Part shown: positions 46,636 to 57,960 of the stretch, one piece after another
Layout of the letters: each line of letters starts with the position of its first letter
Position numbering within the stretch: position 1 is the first letter of the stretch
Assembly: GCA_039621445.1 (NCBI GenBank)
Contig: CP154956.1
Span: 21,479,295-21,543,294 of the forward strand
Length of the DNA stretch: 64,000 nt
Direction of reading: 5' to 3'
From: Euglena gracilis
Lineage: Eukaryota; Euglenida; Euglenophyceae; Euglenales
Notes under the pieces: model-generated
Seen by the model: only the letters and a program-made list of their open reading frames with translations
Told to the model about the DNA's origin: nothing
The model's database searches: none
Program-made: the position numbers and the translations under genes

Positions 46636-47005
46636 GGTGTGGTGGGGGGGTTGGATTTCCCCTGGGTGGTGGACTCCCGAAAGCTTTCCTGGACCCTCGT
46701 TCCTTGTTGTGTTGCAAGGCAAGGGTAAGGGTGGCAAGGGCTAGGGCAAGGAGATTGGACGAGGCACGGGCAAAGGATACGGCGAGGGCAAGGGGAGACC
46801 AACGTGGACGCGGTGCCTGGCGGTGCTTGGAGTGGCGGTATTGCTAAGCCCAAAACCGGAGATATCCCACCTTTTGGGACAGTGTACCCTATGACTGCTA
46901 GGAGGGGCAACATTTCCACCACCCGACCTTCCTCACCTGGGTCGAGGTGAAGATGGGAGGGGGGTTTACAAAAGTGGTATTTGAGTGTGTCCGACTAAGG
47001 GTCGC
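46636..47005 (+). other. 3' untranslated region of retroelement 2
   Basis: It corresponds to 34289-34647, with the same purine-rich aaggg stretch. The hairpin seen at 34516 is degraded here. No gene is seen. Confidence 0.6.
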
Positions 47006-47016
47006 AAGGGAGGGGG
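47006..47016 (+). other. Polypurine tract of retroelement 2
   Basis: aagggaggggg lies directly before the 3' LTR start tgttggctg, identical to 34648-34658. Confidence 0.9.
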
Positions 47017-50000
47017 TGTTGGCTGTTTGGACTGCCAGGCTACGGCCTTGAAGTGGCTGCAGAAGTGAAGGCTGAGTGACGCCATAAATTGGATTTCTTT
47101 GGATAGCGCTTTGGAAGGCACATCCAATGATATGGGGGGCTGGCAGTGGAATTGTAGATTTCAAGGTGCCATCCACCAGATTTTTTTTACAATTTAAGAG
47201 ATCCCAACTGGGTAAGAAAGGAGCCTGTGGACGCGCTGACAAAATCCCCCCCCAATTGGAAGGGAGTCCAGCACACAAACATACAGAAATGGACTCAGGG
47301 TATATGGTTCAGCCATAGACCCTGTCATGAGGGTTGGTATTTTGCCCAAATCAGACTGTGGATGATCAGTGGGTTGGACAGGATGGCCGCAGGGTCTAGA
47401 GGTTTCAAGGCCTCTAGACTAGCTTTTCCTCACAAACACCCCCTGAAGGCCTCCAGTGCAGCTGGGAGTCCTGAAGGGAGGTTTTGAGGGGTGATTTTGG
47501 ACGCCCACAGGGTTTAGACCTCCGGATTGTTCAGAAACTCGCCCTGGAAAGCACAAGGGAGGTTTTGAGTGGAGGTTTTGGATGTCCACAGGGTTTAGAC
47601 CTGTGGATTGTTCAGAAACTCGCCTTGAAAAGCAAAATGGGGGCTAGGCTGCCTCCCCCATGCCCTAAATGTGACCATTTTGCAGAATGGTTGCATGAGA
47701 TGGGGTGGCAAATGCTTTGTGTTTTTGCAGGTTCAATTTTCAAATGGGGCAAGGCTCGGCGTGGAATTGCCGGACCCGAAGTCCATTGGACACAATTTCA
47801 AAGATTTGCAAGAATCTTTGGGCCCAAACGGAGGTGAATTTTACTGTATTTACAGCGCTGCCTCTGCTCGTATCGAATGTTGGACCAAGGAATCTTTGGA
47901 GGTGCCAGTCGGGGGCTGATCCAAAACCTTTTCTGACGCGTGGCAATGACAAGGCCCCACTCCCAGATTGGGTTGTCAGAATATATTCGAGAACGGGGTG
48001 GGGAACAGCCCTGGGGCATTTTTTCCCCTGGACCCTCGTTTCTGGATGTGTACGGGCCAGAACGGGGGGGGGGAATCAGATTTTTTTTGTTTGCAAACCC
48101 CGGTCCCCAACCTGAGCATGATTTGGCAGAACCGTGCTGGTGTGGGGGGGGGGCTGATCGAGGGGTATTTTTATTCTCCCTCGACTAAGTCTGCTGTGCT
48201 TGGATGGAATACACAGAAGAATTTCGGAGAATTATTTGCTGCCGAGGGTGATTTTTTATCAAGGCTATCCAAGGTTCGTATGGTCATTGGACCAGCGATC
48301 GTTGGAAGCAATTGACAGCCAGGGTATGTGGCTGGTCCAGATTTTGCAGCGAACTCCTCAGATTTCTGCGGCTGTGGGCCCAGCCCTGGCTGGGCTGAAC
48401 CGCGACCCCAATATCAGAAGGAGTGCCCAGTTTGTATGTCGGAGATTTTTGGGTTTGTTTTCCCATCAGGTTACGGCTGTCAGGAAACACCTGAGGGGGT
48501 GTATCAAACCATAAATTAAGGCAGTTTCGTGCCGAATACAGGGTGTGACAGACCAAATGTTTTTTCCCAACCCTCAAATTTGGCTTTTTCCCTTGACCTG
48601 GGCTGGCCGAGGGCCAAAGGCAGTTCAGGGGGGGGGGTAGGCTGGGCAGACTTTTTTATGCTCTTTTCCCCCTGACCTGGGCTGGCTGATGGCAGGTCGG
48701 GGGGGGAGGGTTCTGGCTGAGCAGCAGAAAATACAGCTTTTTTTTCGACCCAGCCAGTTGAGTTTCCAGATGACGGACCCGGGTCGTCATGGAGCCAATG
48801 GCGGATGTCATTTATAGCCATCTGGCATGTTCAGATGGGCCAGGTGGGGCTGTTTTAATGGATTCTTTTTGCAGTTTTGGAGTCGTTACGGTTGTTTCGT
48901 CCACTCTGTGACCTGGGTTGCTGACCTCCAGGTTCAGGCGTTCAGTAGCACCGGAATAAGCGTATGTTGTTGTAGGCTGGGCAGTTTATTATGTGCCTCC
49001 ACCAGGTTTTTGATTTTGCAGAACCGAAGGCCCTGGGGGGGAGGGCCTTTTTAAATCTCCCAGCGGAAATATGGCCGAAAGGAAGCCAATTTCTGGGCAG
49101 GGGGGGGCAGTATTTTTATCTCTCCCAGCGGAAATATGGCCGAAAGGAAGCCAATTTATGGGCTGGGGGGGGGCAGCATTTTTATCTCTCACAGCCGAAA
49201 TCTGGCTGAAAGGAAGCCAATTTCTGGGCTGGGGGGGGGCAGCATTTTTATCTCTCCCAGCAGAAGTTAGGCCGGAAGGAGGCCAATTTCTGGTCTGGGG
49301 GGGGGCAGCTCTTTTTGTCTCACTTCCTCCCCGAACCTGGGTCAGATGATGGCAGGCCGGGGGGGGGCAGCAATAATAACCAAAACCACAGATTCGGGAT
49401 GTGGCCGGTCCATTTTTACCTCCACCAGGTTTACGGTTGTACCGAACCGAAAACCCTGGGGGGGGCAGGAATTTAAATGGCCAGGATGAGAATGGCTGTG
49501 GCTGTGGCAGTGACATTTTATTTTCTCAGTTTTTTCCCCAATTTTTTTCAGGCTTTTTTTGGTTTGTTTGTGCAGAATTTACAGATTCTTCGCATCAAAA
49601 ATTAAGAAATTCAGAGTTTCCCTCAAAGGTTTTTTCTCCTGTTTTCAGACAGGGAACAAAGCCAGGATTTTGGGAGGAAATTTTGAAGGATTTTCCACAA
49701 TCGGTTGGCATAAAAAATATCTCTCCCCTCAACCGTTTCGGGCTGGGTCAGCCCTCAACGATGGGGGGGGGGGGGCTGTGCGAAGAAATATTTTCCCAGA
49801 ATTTTTCAGCCCAAAACATAAACACCCCAGCCAGTTCGGTGACAAGAGCCCAGAACTGGGGAGGGGGCAGCCCCGCACAGAAATCAGAGTGGGGTCCATT
49901 CCGCAACATAATTTTGGCTGTTTAGAGCCGAAATCGGGAGGGTCAGAATGAATTAATTGCCCCCCTAATTTATACTCGTTCGGAGCCGAAGTTCGGGGGG

Positions 50001-50528
50001 GGGCAGAATGCAGAATTTAAACACGTTGCTCCCTCTGGTGTTCTTCCTTATACCTTTCTTCCATCTCCCACATCCTTACCAAATCCTTACAAACATTCCA
50101 TTGTCACTTTGAATCGTGCAGTCAATTTGCTTGTAATTGTGCTGTTCAAGCGGAACAAGTGGTGTGGCTTGACACGCACAAGCATGCACACAGCGGGGAA
50201 TCAGGGAGTGGAAAAGCAAGTAGGGAGTCCACGGGCCGAGGTTGGGGAAATTCCAGGTTTAACCCCGTTCCTAGTAACAGCCCAAAACACTCCGGGGGGT
50301 GGACCTGAGCCCACCCACCCCCTGCATTCGATGTGTCCGGTTCCCCTCGAGGGGGCCGGGCAGGGTGGGGCGTGTGCCGAGACCACGGAAACTGGAGCCC
50401 TCCAGGTTTCGGGGGGGGCAGTCCCCGGGTGGGATCGGGGCAAAACCTGCCGACGCACCCAGGAGTGGCTGACGGCCACGGAACTTTTGCAAATCGATCC
50501 TACGCCGGGGACCCCGAGGACGGGTTCC
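47017..50528 (+). repeat. 3' LTR of retroelement 2 (about 3.5 kb, mosaic)
   Basis: It starts tgttggctgtttggactgcc and ends at gacgggttcc, lacking the final gcggaca. The first 900 bp share private sites with the 3' LTR of retroelement 1 (ggatttctttggatagcgct; acacaatttcaaagatttgc). From about 48.2 kb on it matches the 5' LTR of retroelement 1 much better (gggaacaaagccaggatttt near 49652). Minisatellite 1 has one unit, minisatellite 2 about two and minisatellite 3 four (49044-49310). The TATA box is decayed to tatcaaa at 48502. Confidence 0.9.
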
Positions 50529-50707
50529 CATGGGGCCATGTTAGGGGAACAGGTTGTACTGCCATTTGAGGCCCTCTTCGACCCCTCCAAGGCCACGGAA
50601 CTTTTGCAAATCGATCCTACGCCGGGGACCCCGAGGACGGGTTCCCATGGGGCCATGTTAGGGGAACAGGTTGTACTGCCATTTGAGGCCCTCTTCGACC
50701 CCTCCAA
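50474..50707. repeat. 117-bp tandem duplication across the LTR/satellite junction
   Basis: Two units, 50474-50590 and 50591-50707, are virtually identical. Each contains the last 55 bp of the LTR (ggccacggaacttttgcaaa...gacgggttcc) followed by about 62 bp of satellite A (catggggccatgttagggg...cccctccaa). Confidence 0.95.
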
Positions 50708-53700
50708 AACTGTCGATATCAGGATAGTTTTCTGACATCTGCACGTTTTTCACACCCGTAGGCACTAATCCGGCCGGCACATCAACGTAGCTTTCCCGGG
50801 GAACATAACGGGAACCCCCGATCGGTTTCCAGTTTTGGGGTCAAATCACGGTTTCCCATGGGGCCATGGAAGGGGAACAGGTTGTACTGCCATTTGGGGC
50901 CCTCTTCCACCCTTCCAAAACTGTCGATATATGGATTTTTTTTTGACACCCGCATGTTTTTCACACCCGTAGGCACTAATCCGGCCGGCACATCAAAGTA
51001 GCTATCCCGGGGAACATAACGGGAACCCCTGATCGGTTTCCAGTTTTGGGGTCAAATCATGGTTTCCCGTGGGGCCATGTAAGGGGAACAGGTTGTACCG
51101 CCATTTGGGGCCCTCTTCCACCCTCCAAAACTGTCGATATCTGGATAGTTTTTTGACATCCGCATGTTTTTCACACCCGTAGGCACTAATCCGGCCGGCA
51201 CATCAAAGTAGCTATCCCGGGGAACATAACGGGAACCCCGGATCGGTTTCCAGTTTTGGGTCAAATCATGGTTTCCCATGGGGCCATGTAAGGGGAACAG
51301 GTTGTATACTGTCATTTGGGGCCCTCTTCCACCCCTCAAAAACTCTCGATATCAGGATAGTTTTTTGACATCCGCATGTTTTTCACTCCCGTAGGCACTA
51401 ATCCGGCCGGCACATCAAAGTAGCTATCCAGGGGAACATAACGGGAACCCCCGATCGGTTTCCAGTTTTGGGGTCAAATCATGGTTTCCCATGGGGCCAT
51501 GTAAGGGGAACATGTTGTACACTGCCATTTGGGGCCCTCTTCCACCCCTCCAAAACTGTCGATATCAGGATAGTTTTTTGACATCCGCATGTTTTTCACA
51601 CCTGTAGGCACTAATCCGGCCGGCACATCAAAGTAGCTATATAGGGGAACATAACCGGAACCCCCGATCGGATTCCAGTTTTGGGGTCAAATCATGGTTT
51701 CCCATGGGGCCATGTAAGGGGAACAGGTTGTACTGCCATTTGGGGCTTTCTTCTACCCCTCCAAAACTGTCGATATCTGGATAGTTTTTTGACATCCGCA
51801 TGTTTTTCACACCCGTAGGCACTGATACGGCCGGCACATCTAAGTAGCCATCCCCGGGAACATAACGGGAACCCCCGATCGGTTTCCAGTTTTGGGGTCA
51901 AATCATGGTTTCCCATGGGGCCATGTAAGGGGAACAGGTGGTACTGCCATTTGGGGCTTTCTTCTACCCCTCCAAAACTGTCGATATCTGATAGTTATTT
52001 GACAGCCCGAATGTTTTTCACACCGGTAGGCACTAATACGGCCGGCACATCAAAGTAGCTATGCCCGGGAACATAACGGGAACCCCCGATCGGTTTCCAG
52101 TTTTGGGGTCAAATCATGGTTTCCCATGGGGCCATGTAAAGGGAACAGGTTGTATACTGCCATTTGGGGCCCTCTTCCACCCCTCAAAAACTCTCGATAT
52201 CAGGATAGGTTTTTGACATCCGCATGTTTTTCACACCAGTAGGCACTAATCCGGCCGGCACATCAAAGTAGCTATGCCCGGGAACATAACGGGAACCCCC
52301 AATCGGTTTCCAGTTTTGGGGTCAAATCATGGTTTCCCATGGGGCCATGTTAGGGGAACAGGTTGTACCGCCATTTGGGGCCCTCTTCCACCCTCCAAAA
52401 CTGTCGATATCTGGATATTTTATTGACATCCGCGTATTTTTCACACCCGTAGGCACTAATACGGCCGGCACATCTAAGTCGCCATCCCCGGGAACATAAC
52501 GGGAACCCCCGATCGGTTTCCAGTTTTGGGGTCAAATCATGGTTTCCCATGGGGCCATGTAAGGGGAACACGTTGTATACTGCCATTTGGGGCCCTCTTC
52601 CACCCCTCAAAAACTCTCGATATCAGGATAGTTTTTTGACATCCGCATGTATTTCACACCAGTAGGCACTAATCCGGCCGGCACATCAAAGTAGCTATGC
52701 CCGGGAACATAACGGGAACCCCCGATCGGTTTCCAGTTTTGGGGTCAAATCATGGTTTCCCATGGGGCCATGTAAGGGGAACAGGTTGTATACTGCCATT
52801 TGGGGCCCTCTTCCACCCTCCAAAACTGTCGATATCTGGATTGTTTTCTGACATCCGCATGTTTTTCACACCCGTAGGCACTAATACGGCCAACACATCA
52901 ACGTAGCTATCCCGGGGAACATAACGGGAACCCCCAATCGGTTTCCAGTTTTGGGGTCAAATCATGGTTTCCCATGGGGCCGTGTAAGGGGAACAGGTTG
53001 TACTGCCATTTGGGGCTTTCTTCTACCCCTCCAAAACTCCCAAAACTGGAAACCGATCGGGGGTTCCCGTTATGTTCCCGGGGATGGCTACTTAGATGTG
53101 CCGGCCGTATTAGTGCCTACGGGTGTGAAAAATATGCGGATGTCAAAAAACTATCCAGATATCGACAGTTTTGGAGGGTGGAAGAGGGCCCCAAATGGCG
53201 GTACAACCTGTTCTCCTTACATGGCACCACGGGAAACCATGATTTGACCCCAAAACTGGAAACCGATTGGGGGTTCCCGTTATGTTCCCGGGCATAGCTA
53301 CTTTGATGTGCCGGCCGGATTAGTGCCTACTGGTGTGAAAAACATGCGGATGTCAAAAAACTATTCAGATATCGACAGTCAAATCATGGTTTCCCATGGG
53401 GCCATGTAAAGGGAACAGGTTGTATACTGCCATTTGGGGCCCTCTTCCACCCCTCAAAAACTCTCGATATCAGGATAGTTTTTTGACATCCGCATGTTTT
53501 TCACACCAGTAGGCACTAATCCGGCCGGCACATCAAAGTAGCTATCCAGGGGAACATAACGGAACCCCCAATCGGTTATCAGGTTTGGGGTCAAATCACG
53601 GTTTCCCATGGGGCCATGCAAGGGGAACAGGTTGTACCGCCATTTGGGGCCCTCTTCCACCCCTCCAAAACTGTCGATATCAGGATAGTTTTCTGACATC

Positions 53701-55068
53701 CGCATGTTTTTTACACCCGTAGGCACTAATACGGCCAACACATCAACGTAGCTATCCTGGGGAATATAACGGGAACCCCCAATCGGTTTCCAGTTTTGGG
53801 GTAAAATCATGGTTTCCCATGGGGCCATGTAAGGGGAACAGGTTGTACCGCCATTTGGGGCCCTCTTCAACACCCTCCAAAACTGTCGATATCTGGATAG
53901 TTTTTTGACGTCCGCATGTTTTTCACACCCGTAGGCACTAATCTGGCCGGCACATCAAAGTAGCTATCCAGGGGAACATAACGGGAACCCCCGATCGTTT
54001 CCAGTTTTGGGGTCAAATCATGGTTTCCCATGGGGCCATGGAAGGGGAACATGCTGTACTGCCATTTGGGGCCCTCTTCCACCCCTCCAAAACTGTCGAT
54101 ATATGGATAGCTTTTTTGACATCCGCATGTTTTTCACACCCGTAGGCACTAATACGGCCAACTCATCAACGTAGCTATTCCGGGGAACATAACGGGAGCC
54201 CCCGAACGGTTTCAAGTTTTGGGGGCAAATCATGGTTTCCCTTGGGTCCATGTAAGGGGAACAGGTTGTACTGCCATTTGGGGCCCTCTTCCACCCCTCC
54301 AAAACTGTCGATATCTGGATAGCTTTTTGACATCCGCATATTTTTCACACCCGTAGGCACTAATACGGCCAACACATCAAAGTAGCTATCCCGGGGAACA
54401 TAACGGGAGCCCCCAAACGGTTTCAAGTTTTGGGGGCAAATCATGGTTTCCCTTGGGTCCATGTAAGGGGATCAGGTTGTACTGCCATTTGGGGCCCTCT
54501 TCCACCCCTCCAAAACTGTCGATATCTGGATAGCTTTTTGACATCCGCATGTTTTTCACACCCGTAGGCACTAATCCGGCCGGCACATCAAAGTAGCTAT
54601 CCCGGGGAACATAACGGGAACACCCGATCGGTTTCCAGTTTTGGGGTCAAATCATGGTTTCCCATGGGGCCATGTAAGGGGAACAGGTTGTACTGCCATT
54701 TGGGGCCATCTTTTACCCCACCAAAACTGTCGATATCTGGATAGCTTTTTGACATCCGCATGTTTTTCACACCCGTAGGCATTAATCCGGCCGGCACATC
54801 AAAGTAACTATCCCGGGGAACATAACGGGAACCCCCGATCAGTTTCCAGTTTTTTTTGTTCAAATCATGGTTTCCCATGGGGCCATGTAGGGGGAACAGG
54901 TTGTACTGCCATTTGGGGCCCTCTTCCACCCTCCAAAACTGTCCATATATGGATAGTTTTTTGACATCCGCATGTTTTGCACACCCGTAGGCACTAATCC
55001 GGCCGGCACATCAAAGTTTCTATCCCGGGGAACATGACGGGAACCCCCGATCGGTTTCCAGTTTTGGG
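50708..55068. repeat. Satellite A array, distal block
   Basis: About 20 monomers of satellite A in the same orientation as the proximal block, apart from one inversion. A variant with tgtatactgcc (two extra bases) and 'ccctcaaaaactctcgatatcagg' recurs near 51305, 52150, 52575 and 53420 (spacing about 424 or 848 bp), which suggests a local dimer-based higher-order repeat. Two adjacent monomers near 54180 and 54391 share gaacggtttcaagttttggg and form a recent 211-bp duplication. No gene is seen. Confidence 0.93.
53039..53378 (-). repeat. Inverted segment within distal satellite A (about 340 bp)
   Basis: After 'cctccaaaact' at 53038 the array runs as the reverse complement (caaaactggaaaccgatcgg...ctattcagatatcgacag). 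It returns to the normal orientation at 53379 (tcaaatcatggtttccc). About 1.6 monomers are involved. The left join is at a caaaact string that occurs in both orientations of the monomer. Confidence 0.92.
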
Positions 55069-55107
55069 CCTCCAAAGTCAGGGGACCCGTTGGTTTCCTG
55101 ATTGTCG

Positions 55108-55118
55108 TGGTTTAGTGG
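55108..55118 (+). promoter_or_regulatory. tRNA A-box-like motif in satellite B (first copy)
   Basis: tggtttagtgg fits the RNA polymerase III A-box pattern TRGYNNARYGG. Most monomers have the closely similar tggtttaatgg. About 60 bp downstream each monomer has ttcgacc, a weak match to a B box. Whether these act as a promoter is not shown. Confidence 0.35.
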
Positions 55119-55177
55119 TAAGAAAAACATGCTGCGGGAATGTTGGTTGCAAGACATGAGCACGTTTAGATGGGTGC

Positions 55178-55194
55178 ATTCGACCATTCCGGGG
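55178..55194 (+). other. CENP-B-box-like motif in satellite B (first copy)
   Basis: attcgaccattccgggg fits nTTCGnnnnAnnCGGGn with both TTCG and CGGG at the right distance; only the central A is T. It recurs once per monomer in most of the array. Confidence 0.5.
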
Positions 55195-56832
55195 GACATT
55201 TACCAGGTCAGCCCAGGTTACCATGTAAAAATGGACCAAAATGGGCCTTACTCCGAGTAACCGAATGGGTGTTCCAGGAGGCCTCCAAAGTCAGGGGACC
55301 CGTTGGTTTCATTATTGTCGTGGTTTAGTGGTAAGAAAAACATGCATCGGGAATGTTGGTTGCAAGAAATGAGCACATTCAGATGGGTGCAAAAATTCCG
55401 GGGGACATTTACCAGGTCAGCCCACGTTACCATGTAAAAAGGGACCAAATTGGGCCTTACTCCGAGTAACCGAATAGGTGTTCCAGGAGGCCTCCAAAGT
55501 CAGGGGACCCGTTGGTTTCATGATTGTCGTGGTTTAATGGTAAAAAAGAACATGCATCGGTAATGTTGGTTGCAAGAAATGAGCACATTTAGATGGGTGC
55601 ATTCGACCATTCCGGGGGACATTTACCAGGTCAGCCCAGGTTACCATGTAAAAAGGGACCAAATTGGGCCTTACTCCGAGTAACCGAATGGGTGTTCCAG
55701 GAGGCCTCCAAAGTCACTGGACCCGTTGGTTTCATGATTGTCGGGGTTTACTGGTAAGAAAAACGTGCACCGGGAATGTTGGTTGCAAGAAATGAGCACA
55801 TTTAGATGGGTGCATTCGACCATTCCGGGGGACATTTACCAGGTCAGCCCAGGCTACGATGTAAAAATGGACCAAAATGGGCCTTACTCCGAGTAACCGA
55901 ATGGGTGTTCCAGGAGACCTCCAAAGTCAGGGGACCCGTTGGTTTCATTATTGTCGTGGTTTAGTGGTAAGGAAAAAATGCAGCGGGAATGTTGCTTGCA
56001 AGAAATGAGCACAGTTAGATGGGTGCATTCGACCATTCCGGGGGACATATACCAGGTCATCCCAGGTAACCAAGTAAAAATGGACGAGATTGGGCCTTAC
56101 TCCGAGTAACCGAATGGGTGCTCCAGGAGGCCTCCAAAGTCAGGGGACCCGTTGGTTCCACGATTGTCGTGGTTTAATGGTAAAAAAATACATGCAGCTG
56201 GAATTTTGGTTGCAAGAAATGAGCACAGTTCGATTGGTGCTTTCGACCATTCTGGGGGACATTTACCAGCTCAGCCCAGGTTACCACGTAAAAATGGACC
56301 AAACTGGGCCTTACTCCGAGTAACCGAATGGGTGTTCCAGGAGGCCTCCAAAGTCAGGGGACCCGTTGGTTTCATTATTGTCGTGGTTTAATGGTAAAAA
56401 AAACGTGCAGCGGGAATGTTGCTTGCAAGAAATGAGCACATTTAGATGGGTGCATTCGACCATTCCCGGGGACATTTACCAGCTCAGCCCAGGTTACCAC
56501 GTAAAAATGGACCAAACTGGGCCTTACTCCGAGTAACCGAATGGGTGTTCCAGGGGGCCTCCAAAGTCAGGGGACCCGTTGGTTTCATTATTGTCGTGGT
56601 TTAGTGGTAAAAAATACATGCAGCTGGAAATTTGGTTGCAAGAAATGAGCACAGTTTGATTGGTGCTTTCGACCATTCTGGGGGACATTTACCAGCTCAG
56701 CCCAGGTTACCACGTAAAAATGGACCAAAATGGGCCTTACTCCGAGTAACCGAATGGGTGTTCCAGGAGGCCTCCAAAGTCAGGGGACCCGTTGGTTTCA
56801 TTATTGTCGTGGTTTAATGGTAAAAAAAAACG

Positions 56833-56968
56833 TGCATCGGGAATGTTGCTTGCAAGAAATGAGCACAGTTAGATGGGTGCATTCGATCATTCAGGGGGAC
56901 TGCAGCGGGAATGTTGCTTGCAAGAAAAGAGCACAGTTAGATGGGTGCATTCGATCATTCTGGGGGAC
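56833..56968. repeat. 68-bp internal tandem duplication in one satellite B monomer
   Basis: The piece from tgcatcgggaatgttgcttg to tcattcagggggac (56833-56900) is followed at once by a near copy (56901-56968), giving an oversized monomer. Confidence 0.85.
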
Positions 56969-57109
56969 ATTTACCAGGTCAGGAAAGGTTACCACGTAAA
57001 AATGGACCAAATTGGGCCTTACTCCGAGTAACCGAACGGGTGTTCCAGGAGGCCTCCGAAGTCAGGGGACCCGTTGGTTTCATTATTGGGGTGGTTTAAT
57101 GGGAAAAAA

Positions 57110-57960
57110 CATGCAGCGGGAATGTTGCTTGCAAGAAATGAGCACAGTTAGATGGGTGCATTCGACCATTCCAGGGGACTTTTACCAGGTCAGCCCAGGT
57201 TACCACGTAAAAACGGACCAAATTGGGCTTTACTCCGAGTAACCGAATGGGTTCTCCAGGAGGCCTCCAATGTCAGGGGACCCGTTGGTTTCATTATTGT
57301 CGTGGTTTAATGGTAAGAAAAACATGCAGCGGGAATGTTGCTTGCAAGAAATGAGCACAGTTAGATGGGTGCATTCGACCATTCCAGGGGACTTTTACCA
57401 GGTCAGCCCAGGTTACCACATAAAAACGGACCAAATTGGGCCTTACTCCCAGTAACCGAATGGGTGTTCCAGGAGGTCTCCAAAGTCAGGAGACCCGTTG
57501 GTTTCATTATTGCCGTGGTTTAATGGTAAAAACATACATGCAGCGGGAATGTTGCTTGCAAGAAATGAGCACAGTTAGATGGGTGCATTCGACCATTCCA
57601 GGGGACTTTTACCAGGTCAGCCCAGGTTACCACATAAAAACGGACCAAATTGGGCCTTACTCCGAGTAACCGAATGGGTGTTCCAGGAGGCCTCCAAAGT
57701 CAGGGGACCCGTTGGTTTCATTATTGCCGTGGTTTAATAGTAATAAACATGCAGCGGGAATGTTGCTTGCAAGAAATGAGCACAGTTAGATGGGTGCATT
57801 CGACCATTCCAGGGGACTTTTACCAGGTCAGCCCAGGTTACCACATAAAAACGGACCAAATTGGGCCTTACTCCGAGTAACCGAATGGGTGTTCCAGGAG
57901 GCCTCCAAAGTCAGGGGACCCGTTGGTTTCATTATTGCCGTGGTTTAATAGTAATAAACA
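57110..57960. repeat. Recently homogenised satellite B cluster
   Basis: Four successive monomers are nearly identical and share private changes (ccattccaggggacttttacc, ttaccacataaaaacggacc). Their spacing is 211-214 bp. The change cgggg to caggg breaks the CENP-B-like motif here. Confidence 0.8.

Larger units (their letters stand above)
38945..50528 (+). mobile_element. Retroelement 2: truncated copy of the same LTR retrotransposon
   Basis: It has the same family, orientation and insertion phase as retroelement 1. The 5' LTR is cut after about 1.9 kb and joined directly to the middle of gag, removing what corresponds to about 24792-28298 of retroelement 1 (half of the LTR, the PBS, the leader and the start of gag). 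The rest runs through gag, RT, RNase H, spacer, integrase and chromodomain-like tail to a polypurine tract and a 3' LTR. The spacer and integrase order is normal here. The last seven bases of the 3' LTR (gcggaca) are missing and satellite A follows. Several nonsense codons are shared with retroelement 1. Confidence 0.95.

Noticed and set aside
38945-50528. Independent second insertion of the same retroelement family
   Set aside because: Identical phase, a one-monomer spacing, shared nonsense codons and positional pairing of the LTRs fit a local duplication better. It is kept only as the alternative hypothesis.
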